Below, piece by piece: positions 15,667-23,634 of a stretch of 40,713 nucleotides of DNA; position 1 is the stretch's first letter, and each line of letters starts with the position of its first letter. The notes beneath the pieces are model-generated. The model ran no database searches. It was not told the DNA's origin and saw only the letters and a program-made list of their open reading frames with translations. Source of the stretch: Halomonas dongshanensis (GTDB lineage: Bacteria > Pseudomonadota > Gammaproteobacteria > Pseudomonadales > Halomonadaceae). The DNA lies in contig NZ_JAJISC010000011.1 of assembly GCF_024790395.1 (NCBI RefSeq), positions 1 through 40,713 of the forward strand, given 5' to 3'. The translations under genes were made by a program, and so were the position numbers.

Positions 15667-16389
15667 TCAGACGGCGTCGATATCGACCGAGGCAATATCA
15701 ACGCCTAGGTTGTCGACCCGCATGAAGCCGCCCTCGCCATCGTCTTCGGCGCTAACCAGCACGTACTCCATGCGCTCGGAACCCTCGATGGGGCGCTCGT
15801 AGAGCATGGCGTGGTGGGTGACGTGGCGTGGGACGATACGCTCGGTGGTCGTCACCTGCTCCTCCAGCACCACCGGCGGTGACCACAGGCTTGCCGCATC
15901 GCCCCACACGCGCTGATAGCTTGGGCGGCGCGCCGAGCCATCGGTGGCCTCGAGGGTGAGCGTTTGCGCACCGGGCTGGTCGGCTTTCTTGTCGCTTGCG
16001 TTGATCAACTGGTCGAACTCGACGTCGGAGAGGTGGGCAACGCGATAGAAATCGAAGAGCTTGTACTCGAGTATCTGCTGGTGTTCGACGTTGGCCTGGA
16101 TCCAGGTGTCGTTGTCGAGATAAAAGCGCACCAAATGCGATCCCTGGCCCAAATCGACGTGGCCGACGGCGGCGATGTGACGGTAGCTATCGCTATCCCA
16201 GGCAAACAGCGTATCGGAATAGGCGGCAAGGCTGGCAAGACGCACGCGGACCCGGCCATCCAGGCGTAGCCCTTCGAACAGCTCCGGCGCCATTCCCAGC
16301 GGCAATCCTGCGGCAAAGGTGGCTTCTGATGGGGCGGGTTCGGGGCGCTCGGTCTGGGCGCGAAAGAGCGATTTCAGTGTCTTGAACAT
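15667..16389 (-). CDS. yjfK: DUF2491 protein (YjfK-like)
   Basis: 240 residues, soluble, acidic, starting MFKTLKSLFRAQ as YjfK proteins do. The ATG at 16389 has AGGAG about nine bases upstream; a longer frame from 16458 lacks this and runs through a hairpin, so is rejected. The middle shows the DUF2491 pattern with HLVRFYLDNDTWIQ, LEYKLFDFYRVAHLSDVEFDQLI and the end has RVDNLGVDI. Function unknown. Member of the yjf operon; a terminator-like hairpin separates it from yjfJ. Confidence 0.87.
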   Translation of the reverse strand: MFKTLKSLFRAQTERPEPAPSEATFAAGLPLGMAPELFEGLRLDGRVRVRLASLAAYSDTLFAWDSDSYRHIAAVGHVDLGQGSHLVRFYLDNDTWIQANVEHQQILEYKLFDFYRVAHLSDVEFDQLINASDKKADQPGAQTLTLEATDGSARRPSYQRVWGDAASLWSPPVVLEEQVTTTERIVPRHVTHHAMLYERPIEGSERMEYVLVSAEDDGEGGFMRVDNLGVDIASVDIDAV

Positions 16390-16432
16390 GGAGTCTTCTC
16401 CTGCGGGGCACCCCTTGGTCATCAACGTCAAA

Positions 16433-16455
16433 GCGCCCGCCAGAGGGGCGGGCGC
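16433..16455 (-). terminator. Strong hairpin between yjfJ and yjfK
   Basis: GCGCCCGCC (16433-16441) and GGCGGGCGC (16447-16455) form a perfect 9-bp GC-rich stem with a 5-base loop. Read on the minus strand it is followed by TTTGACG, a short U run. It may stop part of the transcripts after yjfJ, giving more PspA-like protein than downstream products. Confidence 0.55.
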
Positions 16456-16508
16456 CACACGGCGGCCAAGCGATGCGTAACCGCTGGTTTATGCCACGGC
16501 TAGCGCGT

Positions 16509-17204
16509 TCAGCTCTGCGCCGAGTTTTTCTTGGCCTTCAAGCGGGCGAGTACGTCCTCGGCCTTGCGCTCGTTGGCGCCGATGCCCGCCGCTTTCAGGC
16601 GCGCGTCCAGGCTCGAACCGCTCTCATCGGCGGCCAGCTGTTCGGCGGCCTGCATTTGGGCGGCGTTGAGCTGCTGACGCTCGCGGATGCGCTCGAGCGA
16701 TTCGACGGCGCTGTTCATGGCGCTGCTTTGACCCGAGTGGCGCGCGGCCACGGCGGACTGCGCTTTTTGCGCCGACTCGGTAGCCTTGACCACGCTGACC
16801 TGCTGCTTGAGCTGGCGCAGCTGGTTTTCGGTGCTGCGAATGGCGCCGCGCAGGCTCTCGATGCTGGTGTCGTACTCACTCACGATGCCGCGCTCGGCGT
16901 CCAGCTCGTTTTGCAGTGCCACCATGCGCTCGGCCACTTCGATGGCTAGCTGCTCTTCGCCTTTATCCAGCGCTGCTTCTGCGCTCTGCTCGAGCTCGGT
17001 GATCTTGGCTTCCAGCGTATCGGCCTTGTTGCTGTTCACCTGGCGCTGGCCCATGAGGCGAGCGAGTTCGGTCTTGGAGGCCTTGAGGTTCTGCTCAGCG
17101 TCGCGAATCTCCTGATCGAGAATACGCAGCGCCTGGGTGTCGACGATGGCCTGGCCGGTTTCGTTGGCTTTGCCGCGCAGGGCGGTCATGATCTTGCTCA
17201 GCAT
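16509..17204 (-). CDS. yjfJ: PspA/IM30 family protein (YjfJ-like)
   Basis: 231 residues, almost entirely predicted coiled coil, with the family layout: short N-terminal amphipathic helix (MLSKIMTALRGKANETG), long helical hairpin (about 25-145) and a C-terminal helical tail (NAAQMQAAEQLAADESG onward). PspA/IM30 proteins are ESCRT-III relatives that assemble on and repair the inner membrane. In this operon type the PspA-like protein is accompanied by DUF2170 rather than by PspB/PspC, and no pspF-type regulator is adjacent. Second gene of the operon. Confidence 0.92.
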   Translation of the reverse strand: MLSKIMTALRGKANETGQAIVDTQALRILDQEIRDAEQNLKASKTELARLMGQRQVNSNKADTLEAKITELEQSAEAALDKGEEQLAIEVAERMVALQNELDAERGIVSEYDTSIESLRGAIRSTENQLRQLKQQVSVVKATESAQKAQSAVAARHSGQSSAMNSAVESLERIRERQQLNAAQMQAAEQLAADESGSSLDARLKAAGIGANERKAEDVLARLKAKKNSAQS

Positions 17205-17221
17205 AGGAAGGCTCCTTCCGG

Positions 17222-17671
17222 TCAGGAAAAGTGTTCATGAATGAGTTCGGCCACTTCCATGGCGGCACTGGCAGTGGCATGCAGCTCGGCGCAGATCGAG
17301 GCGAGTTTGGAGTCACCGAAGAGCTGTCCGTAAGCGACGTAGTAGTCACGCGCATCGAAAGTGACGATGCCCACCGAGGCGAGCGGAAGCGCAAGGCCTT
17401 GGCGCAGCAGCACGTCGTTGAGCTCGGTGGTGTTGCTCACGCTATCGACGGCGACGATGGGCGTCATGGCGATCCATTCGTTATCACTGCGCGACAGTGT
17501 CAGTGAGAGGTTGCCGTAGTCACGAAGTTCAAACACCAGCGTCTGGTTGGCCTCATCGAGGGTGATGTCGGCATCCGGCCACACAAGCGTTTCATCGCCT
17601 TGCGAAGCGGTGATCAGGCGGTGGAGTTCGGCGACGGAAAGCGCGCCGTCAGCGGTAGAGGGGGTAGTCAA
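17222..17671 (-). CDS. yjfI: DUF2170 protein (YjfI-like)
   Basis: 149 residues, acidic and soluble. It carries the DUF2170 features: an N-terminal helix (LSVAELHRLIT), strands around LVFELRDYGNLSLTLSRSDNEWIAM and a final helical segment FGDSKLASICAELHATASAAMEVAELIHE. First gene of the yjfIJKLMC-type operon, 17 bases ahead of yjfJ; its promoter must lie in the 185 bases to 17856, where I see no convincing -35/-10 pair. In E. coli the same set is ordered yjfI-J-K-L-M-C, exactly as here. Function unknown. Confidence 0.88.
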   Translation of the reverse strand: MTTPSTADGALSVAELHRLITASQGDETLVWPDADITLDEANQTLVFELRDYGNLSLTLSRSDNEWIAMTPIVAVDSVSNTTELNDVLLRQGLALPLASVGIVTFDARDYYVAYGQLFGDSKLASICAELHATASAAMEVAELIHEHFS

Positions 17672-17856
17672 GGCAAAGCTCCTTATGCCGGTTACCTAAG
17701 CCTCGAGCGGCGCGGCGCCAATCGCTGTGCCGAGCAGCGTGCAGTGAGGCGTGATGGCGACTCTTACGAGCGCGGTAATCCTTACCCTACCACAAAATGT
17801 CGAAATGCTAATCGACTGCATATCGATGTTGGCGCGCGTGGGGTTAAAAAGTGAGG

Positions 17857-18306
17857 TTAAAAATCTCCCGGCGCGCACTGCAGGCAGGTGAGGCCGAGCG
17901 CACGCCACTGCTCGACGACAGCGTCGCGGTCGTCGAGCACGAGCCAGGGCTCGAAGCCGTCGTCGCGCATGGTAGCGAGCAGCGCCTCTTTGACCTTTTC
18001 GTCATCGACATGATCGTGGCCGTCCGGGCGCAGGTACATGGCGTCGAAAGGAATCTCATGGCGCACTAGCCACTGTTGGGTATGTGCGCGATGGGTATCG
18101 GGCCGACCGCTACAGATGACGATCTGCTGCCCCTGCGCCTTGAGCAGCTTGACCAGCCGCGCGACTGGCTCGATCACCGGCGCCTCGGCCATATGGGCAA
18201 AAAAGGGATCCCACTGCTTGATCGGGCCGAGCACCCAGTGATGCACGGTGTCGGGATGAAACTCGGCCAGGGTGCCATCCACATCGACGATGACGGTAGC
18301 GGTCAT
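17857..18306 (-). CDS. HAD-family phosphatase resembling the Pnkp 3'-phosphatase domain
   Basis: 149 residues, a single minimal HAD domain. Motif I is VDVDGTLAEF (nucleophile Asp8, acid Asp10), motif II CSGRPD and motif IV LVLDDRDAVVEQW, the last two as in the phosphatase domain of T4-type polynucleotide kinase-phosphatase. Substrate unknown: a 3'-phosphorylated nucleic acid end or a small phosphomonoester would both fit. The start at 18306 has GGAG a few bases upstream and gives an ATGA overlap with the preceding hydrolase gene. It is the last gene of a Pho-box-preceded transport operon, so releasing phosphate from an imported or scavenged compound is a reasonable inference. Confidence 0.82.
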   Translation of the reverse strand: MTATVIVDVDGTLAEFHPDTVHHWVLGPIKQWDPFFAHMAEAPVIEPVARLVKLLKAQGQQIVICSGRPDTHRAHTQQWLVRHEIPFDAMYLRPDGHDHVDDEKVKEALLATMRDDGFEPWLVLDDRDAVVEQWRALGLTCLQCAPGDF

Positions 18307-19400
18307 GCCATACTCCAAGAGGTGAGCGAAGGGCGGTGTGAATGAGGCAGTGATAGTGTGCGCTGAGCGGTAAAGCGTCTGCCCAACAGATGACGCCATA
18401 CGCTTGTATTCGGTTCGTCAAGCGATGTGAAGAGCGGTACCACGACGTCGGCGCCCAGATCATCGGCCAGCGCGACGAGGTGTGAGGCGCGCAGATGCAC
18501 GTTCCAGCGCTGCAAAAATATTTGCCCTGCGGCGAGCTCGGCGCAGCGTGCGGGCGTCAGGTAGCCGGTATGCAAGAGACGGTGCCGAGGCCACATGGCG
18601 GCGGTATCGTCGTGATCGTCGAAGAGATAAAGCGACGGATGGGGCGCATCGGGGTGCGCCAGCAGGGCCTCGATGGCAGGTGTGACACCCGGTCGCCGCA
18701 GCGTTTCAGGAAGCGTCAGCAGTGTCGCCAGATGGGCGCGGATGACCGGGGCGATGGCTAGGCCAAGGCAGCGTCGGTCGGCCTCTTCGCCAAGCCATAG
18801 GGCCATCTCTAGCGCGCGCCCGCTCGCCGGTACCGGCAGCGCGAGTGGATGCTTGAGATGTGTCTCGATGGCCGTCAGACAGTCGCGCTGCGGCGTATCG
18901 TAGGCGCCATAGGAGGCATCGAGCAGCGCCAAGCGCGCGGGCGGCGGAGAATCGAAGGGGTAAACCCTGGATTCGAAGCAGGCATCACCGCTATAGAAAA
19001 TGCCGCCTGCCACCGCCAAGTGCAGCCACACGCCGCCAAGCGAATGCCCCGCTTGCCCGGTGGTGACGGTAACGCCTGCCACTTGGCAGCGGCCGCGCTC
19101 GGGTAGGGCATGCCAGACGCGCCCCGGCGGTAGTGCTTTGGCCACTAGCGGCGTGCAGTAGATCGGAACCGAGGGGGCAAGCTTGTCCACGCCACCGATA
19201 TGGTCGATGTGGTCGTGGCTGATCAGTACGGCATCTAGATCGAGCGCATGCTCATCAAGGTACTGGGCCCAGGTCAGCGTTTCACCAGGGTGCAGCGCGC
19301 CACCGGCATCCAGCAGCAGCCGCTTACCGTCGGTCTCGATGAGAATCGCCGCCGCGCCTTTGCCGCCAAAACCGCCAAGGCAGGTGATGGTCGCGCTCAT
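18303..19400 (-). CDS. Metallo-beta-lactamase-fold hydrolase with beta-CASP-like second half
   Basis: 365 residues. The metal site motif SHDHIDH (His62, His64, Asp66, His67) is complete, with GHSLGG and SGDACF supplying the next ligands. Beyond that, LLDASYGAYDTPQRD and LPVPASGRALEMAL resemble the ESTYG...R and PvFavGRaqElL patterns of beta-CASP nucleases and phosphodiesterases, although the usual basic residues are partly changed. The protein has no signal peptide, so it acts in the cytoplasm. It starts within the last codon of the ABC ATPase gene and overlaps the phosphatase gene by four bases. Hydrolysis of a phosphodiester that the next protein then dephosphorylates is inference. Confidence 0.8.
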   Translation of the reverse strand: MSATITCLGGFGGKGAAAILIETDGKRLLLDAGGALHPGETLTWAQYLDEHALDLDAVLISHDHIDHIGGVDKLAPSVPIYCTPLVAKALPPGRVWHALPERGRCQVAGVTVTTGQAGHSLGGVWLHLAVAGGIFYSGDACFESRVYPFDSPPPARLALLDASYGAYDTPQRDCLTAIETHLKHPLALPVPASGRALEMALWLGEEADRRCLGLAIAPVIRAHLATLLTLPETLRRPGVTPAIEALLAHPDAPHPSLYLFDDHDDTAAMWPRHRLLHTGYLTPARCAELAAGQIFLQRWNVHLRASHLVALADDLGADVVVPLFTSLDEPNTSVWRHLLGRRFTAQRTLSLPHSHRPSLTSWSMA

Positions 19401-20443
19401 GTGTCGGCCTCCAGGCCCCACCCTTCGGTAAGCGTTAGCCCGACCTGCTGGCCTTCATGCAGTGCTTCGGGGTGATAGGCCATGAGTGCTACGCCATCGG
19501 GTAAGCGCAGGTGTACCTCGAAGCGCTCGCCGCGAAAAGTCTGGCGCTCGACGCGGGCGGTAAGATCCTGAGACGTTGGTGCGTTTGCGTGTATGTAAAC
19601 GTGCTCGGGGCGCACCAGCACGGTGTGGGTGCGCTGATGCTCGGGGGCGTGCAGCCCCTGCATCAAGGTCGTGCTTGCAACGTGCTGCCCCGGGGCGCCA
19701 GCGCCGAGCATTAGCTGGCTGCCTTGGCCGATGAAGCTCGCCACCCAGGGCGTGCGCGGTCGACGGTAGAGCGTTTCGGGAGTGGCCCACTGCACCAAGC
19801 GCCCGGCGCGCATGACGGCGATACGGTCAGCCAGTGCCATTGCTTCGTGTTGGTCGTGGGTGACGTAGACCATGGTGGCGCCGGTACGCCGATGAAAATC
19901 GGCGAAGCCATGCTCCATCGAGGCACGCAGGTGGCGGTCGAGATTCGCTAGCGGCTCGTCGAGCAGCACCACGGCAGGGTCGGTGACCAGACACCGTGCC
20001 AGCGCGACCCGCTGACGCTGGCCACCAGAAAGATCCTGAGGCGTACGCGCAGCGTAAGGGCCAAGCGCTACCAGGTCGAGCGCCTGGGCCACGCGGCGCT
20101 GATAATCGGCGCCGCGTATCTGGCGCAGTTTGAGTGGGTAGCCGACGTTATCGGCCACGCTCATGTGCGGCCATAGGGCGTAGGATTGAAACACCATCGC
20201 CATGTTGCGCGCCTCAGGCGGGGTATGCTGCGTCGCGCTTGCCAGCAGCGTATCACCCAGGTGGATTTCGCCCTGGCTCACCGCTTCGAACCCAGCCAAC
20301 ATGCGCAGCATCGTCGTCTTTCCGCAGCCGCTCGGGCCGAGAAGGGCAACGAATTCGCCCGGTTCGATGGCAAGCGACATCGCGTCGACGGCAGCATGAT
20401 CGCCAAAGTGCTTGGTGACCCGTTCGATGGTCAGTCCTGCCAT
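19397..20443 (-). CDS. ABC importer ATP-binding protein (FbpC / 2-aminoethylphosphonate-type)
   Basis: 348 residues. Walker A GPSGCGKT near residue 36-43, Q-loop in FQSYALWPH, signature LSGGQRQR, Walker B VVLLDEPLANLD and switch histidine in VTHDQHEA are intact; a TOBE-type C-terminal domain follows from about residue 245. This is the CUT1/FbpC/PotA type used by importers of iron, polyamines, thiamine or phosphonates. It powers the fused permease encoded just upstream, with which it overlaps by 13 bases. Substrate is not set by the ATPase; the Pho box of the operon favours a phosphorus compound over iron. Confidence 0.9.
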   Translation of the reverse strand: MAGLTIERVTKHFGDHAAVDAMSLAIEPGEFVALLGPSGCGKTTMLRMLAGFEAVSQGEIHLGDTLLASATQHTPPEARNMAMVFQSYALWPHMSVADNVGYPLKLRQIRGADYQRRVAQALDLVALGPYAARTPQDLSGGQRQRVALARCLVTDPAVVLLDEPLANLDRHLRASMEHGFADFHRRTGATMVYVTHDQHEAMALADRIAVMRAGRLVQWATPETLYRRPRTPWVASFIGQGSQLMLGAGAPGQHVASTTLMQGLHAPEHQRTHTVLVRPEHVYIHANAPTSQDLTARVERQTFRGERFEVHLRLPDGVALMAYHPEALHEGQQVGLTLTEGWGLEADT

Positions 20444-22131
20444 GGCACCACTCCTTTGGGTAGACGCGGGGCCAGCAGACTCAGCGACAGCATCAGCGCG
20501 GCGACCAAGCCGACCACCAGCATCGAGACCGCGGCGGCGAGCACGCTTTCGCCCCCTTCGTCGAGGTTGAAGATGAGCACGCCCAGGGTTTCGTTACCCG
20601 CGCTCCATAAAAGCGCCGAGACCGTGAGCTCGTTGACCGCCAGCAAAAAGACCAACAGTCCCCCGGCGAACAGCGCTGGCGCCACCAGCGGTAAGGCGAT
20701 GGTGATTAGCCGCCGCCAGGGGCCTGCGCCCGCCAACTGCGCGGCCTCCTCGAGCGAGGGGTCGAGTTGAGCCAAGCTCGCCGCGACCGGCTTGAGGCAC
20801 ACCACTAAAAAGCGCGCTAGGTAGGCAATGAAAATCAGTCCCAGCGTGCCGTAGAGGGTGACTTCGATCAGCGGCAGCGGGCGTACGAACAGTAGAATGC
20901 AGGCCACCGCCAGTACTACGCCGGGGAGCGCGTAGGGCAGTTCGATAGCGCTCAGCGTCACGCTTTGCAGGCGCGGCGGCAGGCGCTGAAGGCGGTAGGC
21001 CAGGGGTAGACAGCAGAGCATCAACACCAGCGCCGCGCCGCCCGCGAGCCACAGACTGTTGCGCATGGCTCGCCAGGTCGCCCCTTGGCGACCGATGACT
21101 TCGGCGTAGGCGCCAAGCGTTGCGCTCTCAGCGCTCAGCGGTACGCCCATCGCCGGTACCAGCGAGCTCGTGGCAAGAGCCGCAAGCGGGGCAACGAGAA
21201 TGATCGACAGCAGCGCCACGAGCAGCGCCGTAGCCAGCCCGCGATAGCGCCCCAGGGCGAAGTCGTGCGCTCGCCCGCTGTGGCCCACCAGGCCATAGCG
21301 GCTGCGCCCCATCCAGCGCTGCTGAAGCGCCACACCGGCGAGCGCCAACACACCGATCAGCAGCGAAAGCGATGCCATTTCTGCCAGTACGTGGGTACCG
21401 AAGCTGGCCATCCGCTGGTAGATCAGCGTTGGTAGCACGTAATACCCCGCAGGAATGCCGAGCATGGCGGGGATGCCGAAGTTGCCTAGGCTGGAGATGA
21501 ACGCCATGGCGCCACCCGCCACCAAGCCGCTGCGGGTCACGGGTAAAATCACGTGGCGCCATACCTGGGATTGGCGAGCGCCGCTGATACGCGCGGCCTC
21601 GACAAGCTCGCGAGGTAGTGACAGCAGCGAGGTGCGCAGCCCAAGAAACACCAGCGGTGCACTCTGAATGCCCAGCAGCAGCGCAATCCCTTCGGCGGAG
21701 TAGAGCGGTTGGGGGCTGCCCAGCGGCGGGGCGAGACCTAGGCTCTTGAGTAGCGGACTTGCCGGGCCAAAGAGCTGAAGCCAGGCAAGGGCGGTCACCT
21801 GCGGCGGAATCATCATCGGCAGCATGAAGCAGAACACCAGGGCCGCTTTGCCGCGAACGTCGGTCAGGGTAATGATGAAAGCGAACAAACTGCCCAGGGC
21901 GAGCGCGATCAGCATGCCCAGCGTCGAGGTGTAAAGGCTGTGGGAGAGCGCGCGCCAAGTGGCTGTCGATTGCAGTACGCGCCACAGCGGCGCCTCGGCA
22001 CCTTGCGCCAAATCGCTCAGCGCTTCGATGAGTAGGCGCAGGCTGGGTGCCAGACTCAAGAGTACGATGGCCAGCGTCAGCGCGCTCAGCAGCCAGCGGT
22101 GCTGGCTGCCGTGGGAAAGGCTTGGCGTCAT
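20431..22131 (-). CDS. ABC importer permease, two MetI-like domains in one chain
   Basis: 566 residues with about 12 membrane segments, made of two MetI-like halves. Each half carries an EAA loop for contact with the ATPase: LVEAARISGARQSQVWRHVILP in the first half (about 175-197; the key pattern EAA---G) and LEEAAQLAGAGPWRRLITIALP in the second (about 458-480). Fused permeases of this kind are found in ferric iron and 2-aminoethylphosphonate importers. It starts one base after the substrate-binding protein stop. Confidence 0.92.
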   Translation of the reverse strand: MTPSLSHGSQHRWLLSALTLAIVLLSLAPSLRLLIEALSDLAQGAEAPLWRVLQSTATWRALSHSLYTSTLGMLIALALGSLFAFIITLTDVRGKAALVFCFMLPMMIPPQVTALAWLQLFGPASPLLKSLGLAPPLGSPQPLYSAEGIALLLGIQSAPLVFLGLRTSLLSLPRELVEAARISGARQSQVWRHVILPVTRSGLVAGGAMAFISSLGNFGIPAMLGIPAGYYVLPTLIYQRMASFGTHVLAEMASLSLLIGVLALAGVALQQRWMGRSRYGLVGHSGRAHDFALGRYRGLATALLVALLSIILVAPLAALATSSLVPAMGVPLSAESATLGAYAEVIGRQGATWRAMRNSLWLAGGAALVLMLCCLPLAYRLQRLPPRLQSVTLSAIELPYALPGVVLAVACILLFVRPLPLIEVTLYGTLGLIFIAYLARFLVVCLKPVAASLAQLDPSLEEAAQLAGAGPWRRLITIALPLVAPALFAGGLLVFLLAVNELTVSALLWSAGNETLGVLIFNLDEGGESVLAAAVSMLVVGLVAALMLSLSLLAPRLPKGVVPWQD

Positions 22132-22132
22132 G

Positions 22133-23116
22133 TCAGCCGCCGAACAGGTCGCTGAAGCGCTGCTTCATGGCCTCTTCGCCGTCCAGTGCCGTGGCGATGT
22201 CTACCGGCATCAGCTCGATAGTGTCGCGCGCCGGGAAGCCTTCGGGCGGGGCGACGTCCGGATGCGCGGGCAGGTAGCCCTGACGGCTGACCAGCGCCTG
22301 ACCCTCTTGCGAGAGCACGAAATCGACGAACTTCTGCGCCGCATCGATGTTCTCGGCACCGGCCATGATGGCGACCGGCTCGGTTACCGCACTGACGCCC
22401 TCTTCGGGGAAGACGAACGCGACCGGTGAGCCCTTGGCGGCTTCACGAATGGGCAGGAAATCGACCACGATGCCGTAAGGCTTGGTACCCGCCGCCACGG
22501 CGTTGAAGACGCCACCGTTACCGCTTTGCGCTTCGGCGCGATTGGCGTGGAGTGCCGCGTAGTAGTCATCGCCGAGGTCGGGGTCGGGGTCGGCTTCGAT
22601 GGCCGCCATGTGAATCAGTGCTGCCCCCGAGTAGAGCGGGCTTGGCAGGGTAACGAGCCCGGCGTATTCGGGAGCGAGCAGATCTGCCCAGCGCGTCGGG
22701 CGCTCTTCCGCGCCGGTGTTGTAGACGATGCCGGTGGTGATCAGTTTTGTGCCGTAGTAGTAACCGTCGGCGTCGAAGAGTTCGGGGTCGTAGGCGTCGC
22801 GCTCGGGGCTCGCGTAGGGCTGTAGCAACTCCTCTTGCTTGAGAGACTCCATGGTCATGCTATCGGCGATCAGCAACACATCGGGGCTACTTACACCCGC
22901 AGCAAGCTCGGAGCGCAGGCGGGTCATCAACCGCGAGGTGCCGTCGCGCACCCACTCTACCTCGATATCGGGATAGGAAGCCTGGAAAGCGTCGACCGTC
23001 TGTTGGGCATCACTATTGGGCTGGCTGGTATAGAGCCTGAGGGTCTCGGCCGAGGCGCTGGCGGACAGCATGAGGGCGGCAAGGGCAATGGCAGTTGAGA
23101 GCGAACGTTCGAACAT
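22133..23116 (-). CDS. Periplasmic substrate-binding protein of the Pho-box operon importer
   Basis: 327 residues. Signal peptide with cleavage predicted after SASA (about residue 23). The mature protein is a type II binding protein of the iron/phosphonate/polyamine cluster: LRLYTSQPNSDAQQTVDAF at the start, DVLLIADSMTMESL, TTGIVYNT, LPSPLYSGAALIH and QGYLPAHPDV near the end. The tyrosine pairs that bind ferric iron in FbpA are not evident, and the SPLYSGAA segment occurs in proteins annotated for 2-aminoethylphosphonate or similar anions. First gene of a five-gene operon; GGAG lies eight bases before the ATG. No phnW/phnX degradation genes are in the window. Confidence 0.88.
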   Translation of the reverse strand: MFERSLSTAIALAALMLSASASAETLRLYTSQPNSDAQQTVDAFQASYPDIEVEWVRDGTSRLMTRLRSELAAGVSSPDVLLIADSMTMESLKQEELLQPYASPERDAYDPELFDADGYYYGTKLITTGIVYNTGAEERPTRWADLLAPEYAGLVTLPSPLYSGAALIHMAAIEADPDPDLGDDYYAALHANRAEAQSGNGGVFNAVAAGTKPYGIVVDFLPIREAAKGSPVAFVFPEEGVSAVTEPVAIMAGAENIDAAQKFVDFVLSQEGQALVSRQGYLPAHPDVAPPEGFPARDTIELMPVDIATALDGEEAMKQRFSDLFGG

Positions 23117-23146
23117 GGAAGAGGCTCCATAGCGGTAGGTCCGCCT

Positions 23147-23180
23147 AGCCTACGAACGTTTCCTTACAGTCACGTGACAG
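23147..23180 (-). promoter_or_regulatory. Pho box and -10 element before the ABC importer operon
   Basis: On the minus strand CTGTCAC (23174-23180) and CTGTAAG (23163-23169) are separated by exactly four bases, the 7-4-7 layout of the PhoB-binding Pho box, with 12 of 14 half-site positions matching CTGTCAT. Ten bases further a weak -10 TAGGCT (23147-23152) follows, the spacing typical for Pho promoters, in which the box replaces the -35. The operon should therefore be induced by phosphate starvation through PhoB. Confidence 0.75.
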
Positions 23181-23217
23181 CGTTTTCGCGATCCAGGAGG
23201 TCGAATAAAAGCGCTAC

Positions 23218-23511
23218 TCACCGCCCGTCGTGTTTGACGCCGATCTGGTATCTATTGGCCTTTTGACGGCGTGATTTGAGCAGCAGCGCCACCTCGCGTC
23301 GGCCCACGGGCTGGGCGCCCATGGCGATGGCGCGGGCGCGATCCTCTAGACTTATATCGTAATGACTCTTGGGGGAGCCTGGGTATTGGTGCCAGCGCCT
23401 ATCGATGCCCAGCCGAGCGGCCATGGCGTTCAGTTCGGCGTCGCTATCGGCGAGCATATGACAGAGCGTGAAACGCCCGCGTCGTGCTTGCATGTCATCG
23501 ACATAAACCAT
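23218..23511 (-). CDS. DUF4031 family small protein
   Basis: 97 residues, basic, soluble. It starts MVYVDDMQARRGRFTLCHMLAD and has LHAMA-like LNAMAARLGI, RRWHQYPGS, HYDISLEDRARAIAMGA, the run of conserved blocks seen in DUF4031 proteins. No catalytic function is known to me. It reads away from mtnK, with 123 bases between the two starts, and ends about 40 bases before the Pho box of the transport operon, so it is a separate unit. Confidence 0.87.
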   Translation of the reverse strand: MVYVDDMQARRGRFTLCHMLADSDAELNAMAARLGIDRRWHQYPGSPKSHYDISLEDRARAIAMGAQPVGRREVALLLKSRRQKANRYQIGVKHDGR

Positions 23512-23539
23512 GCCAAAGGTGGCCTCTTCGCTGCGAGGT

Positions 23540-23568
23540 TTGACATTGCCTTACCGGTATGCCAAATA
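23540..23568 (+). promoter_or_regulatory. mtnK: Possible mtnK promoter
   Basis: A perfect -35 TTGACA (23540-23545) lies about 95 bases before the mtnK start. At 17 bases spacing stands CAAATA (23563-23568), a poor -10, so this is only a candidate. Confidence 0.35.
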
Positions 23569-23634
23569 CGCCTGAATTTTGAACAGCTTTTACAACGAGT
23601 TCCGATAACGAGCTTACAGAACGAGGAGCGCATA

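Noticed and set aside
22133..23116. Ferric iron binding protein (FbpA) as the identity of the binding protein
   Set aside because: The importer belongs to the wider iron/phosphonate cluster, but I could not see the iron-binding tyrosine pair and the promoter has a Pho box, so iron was not claimed.
23362..23634. 91-codon upstream extension of MtnK
   Set aside because: It overlaps the oppositely oriented DUF4031 gene and lies above a good ribosome binding site for the GTG at 23635.
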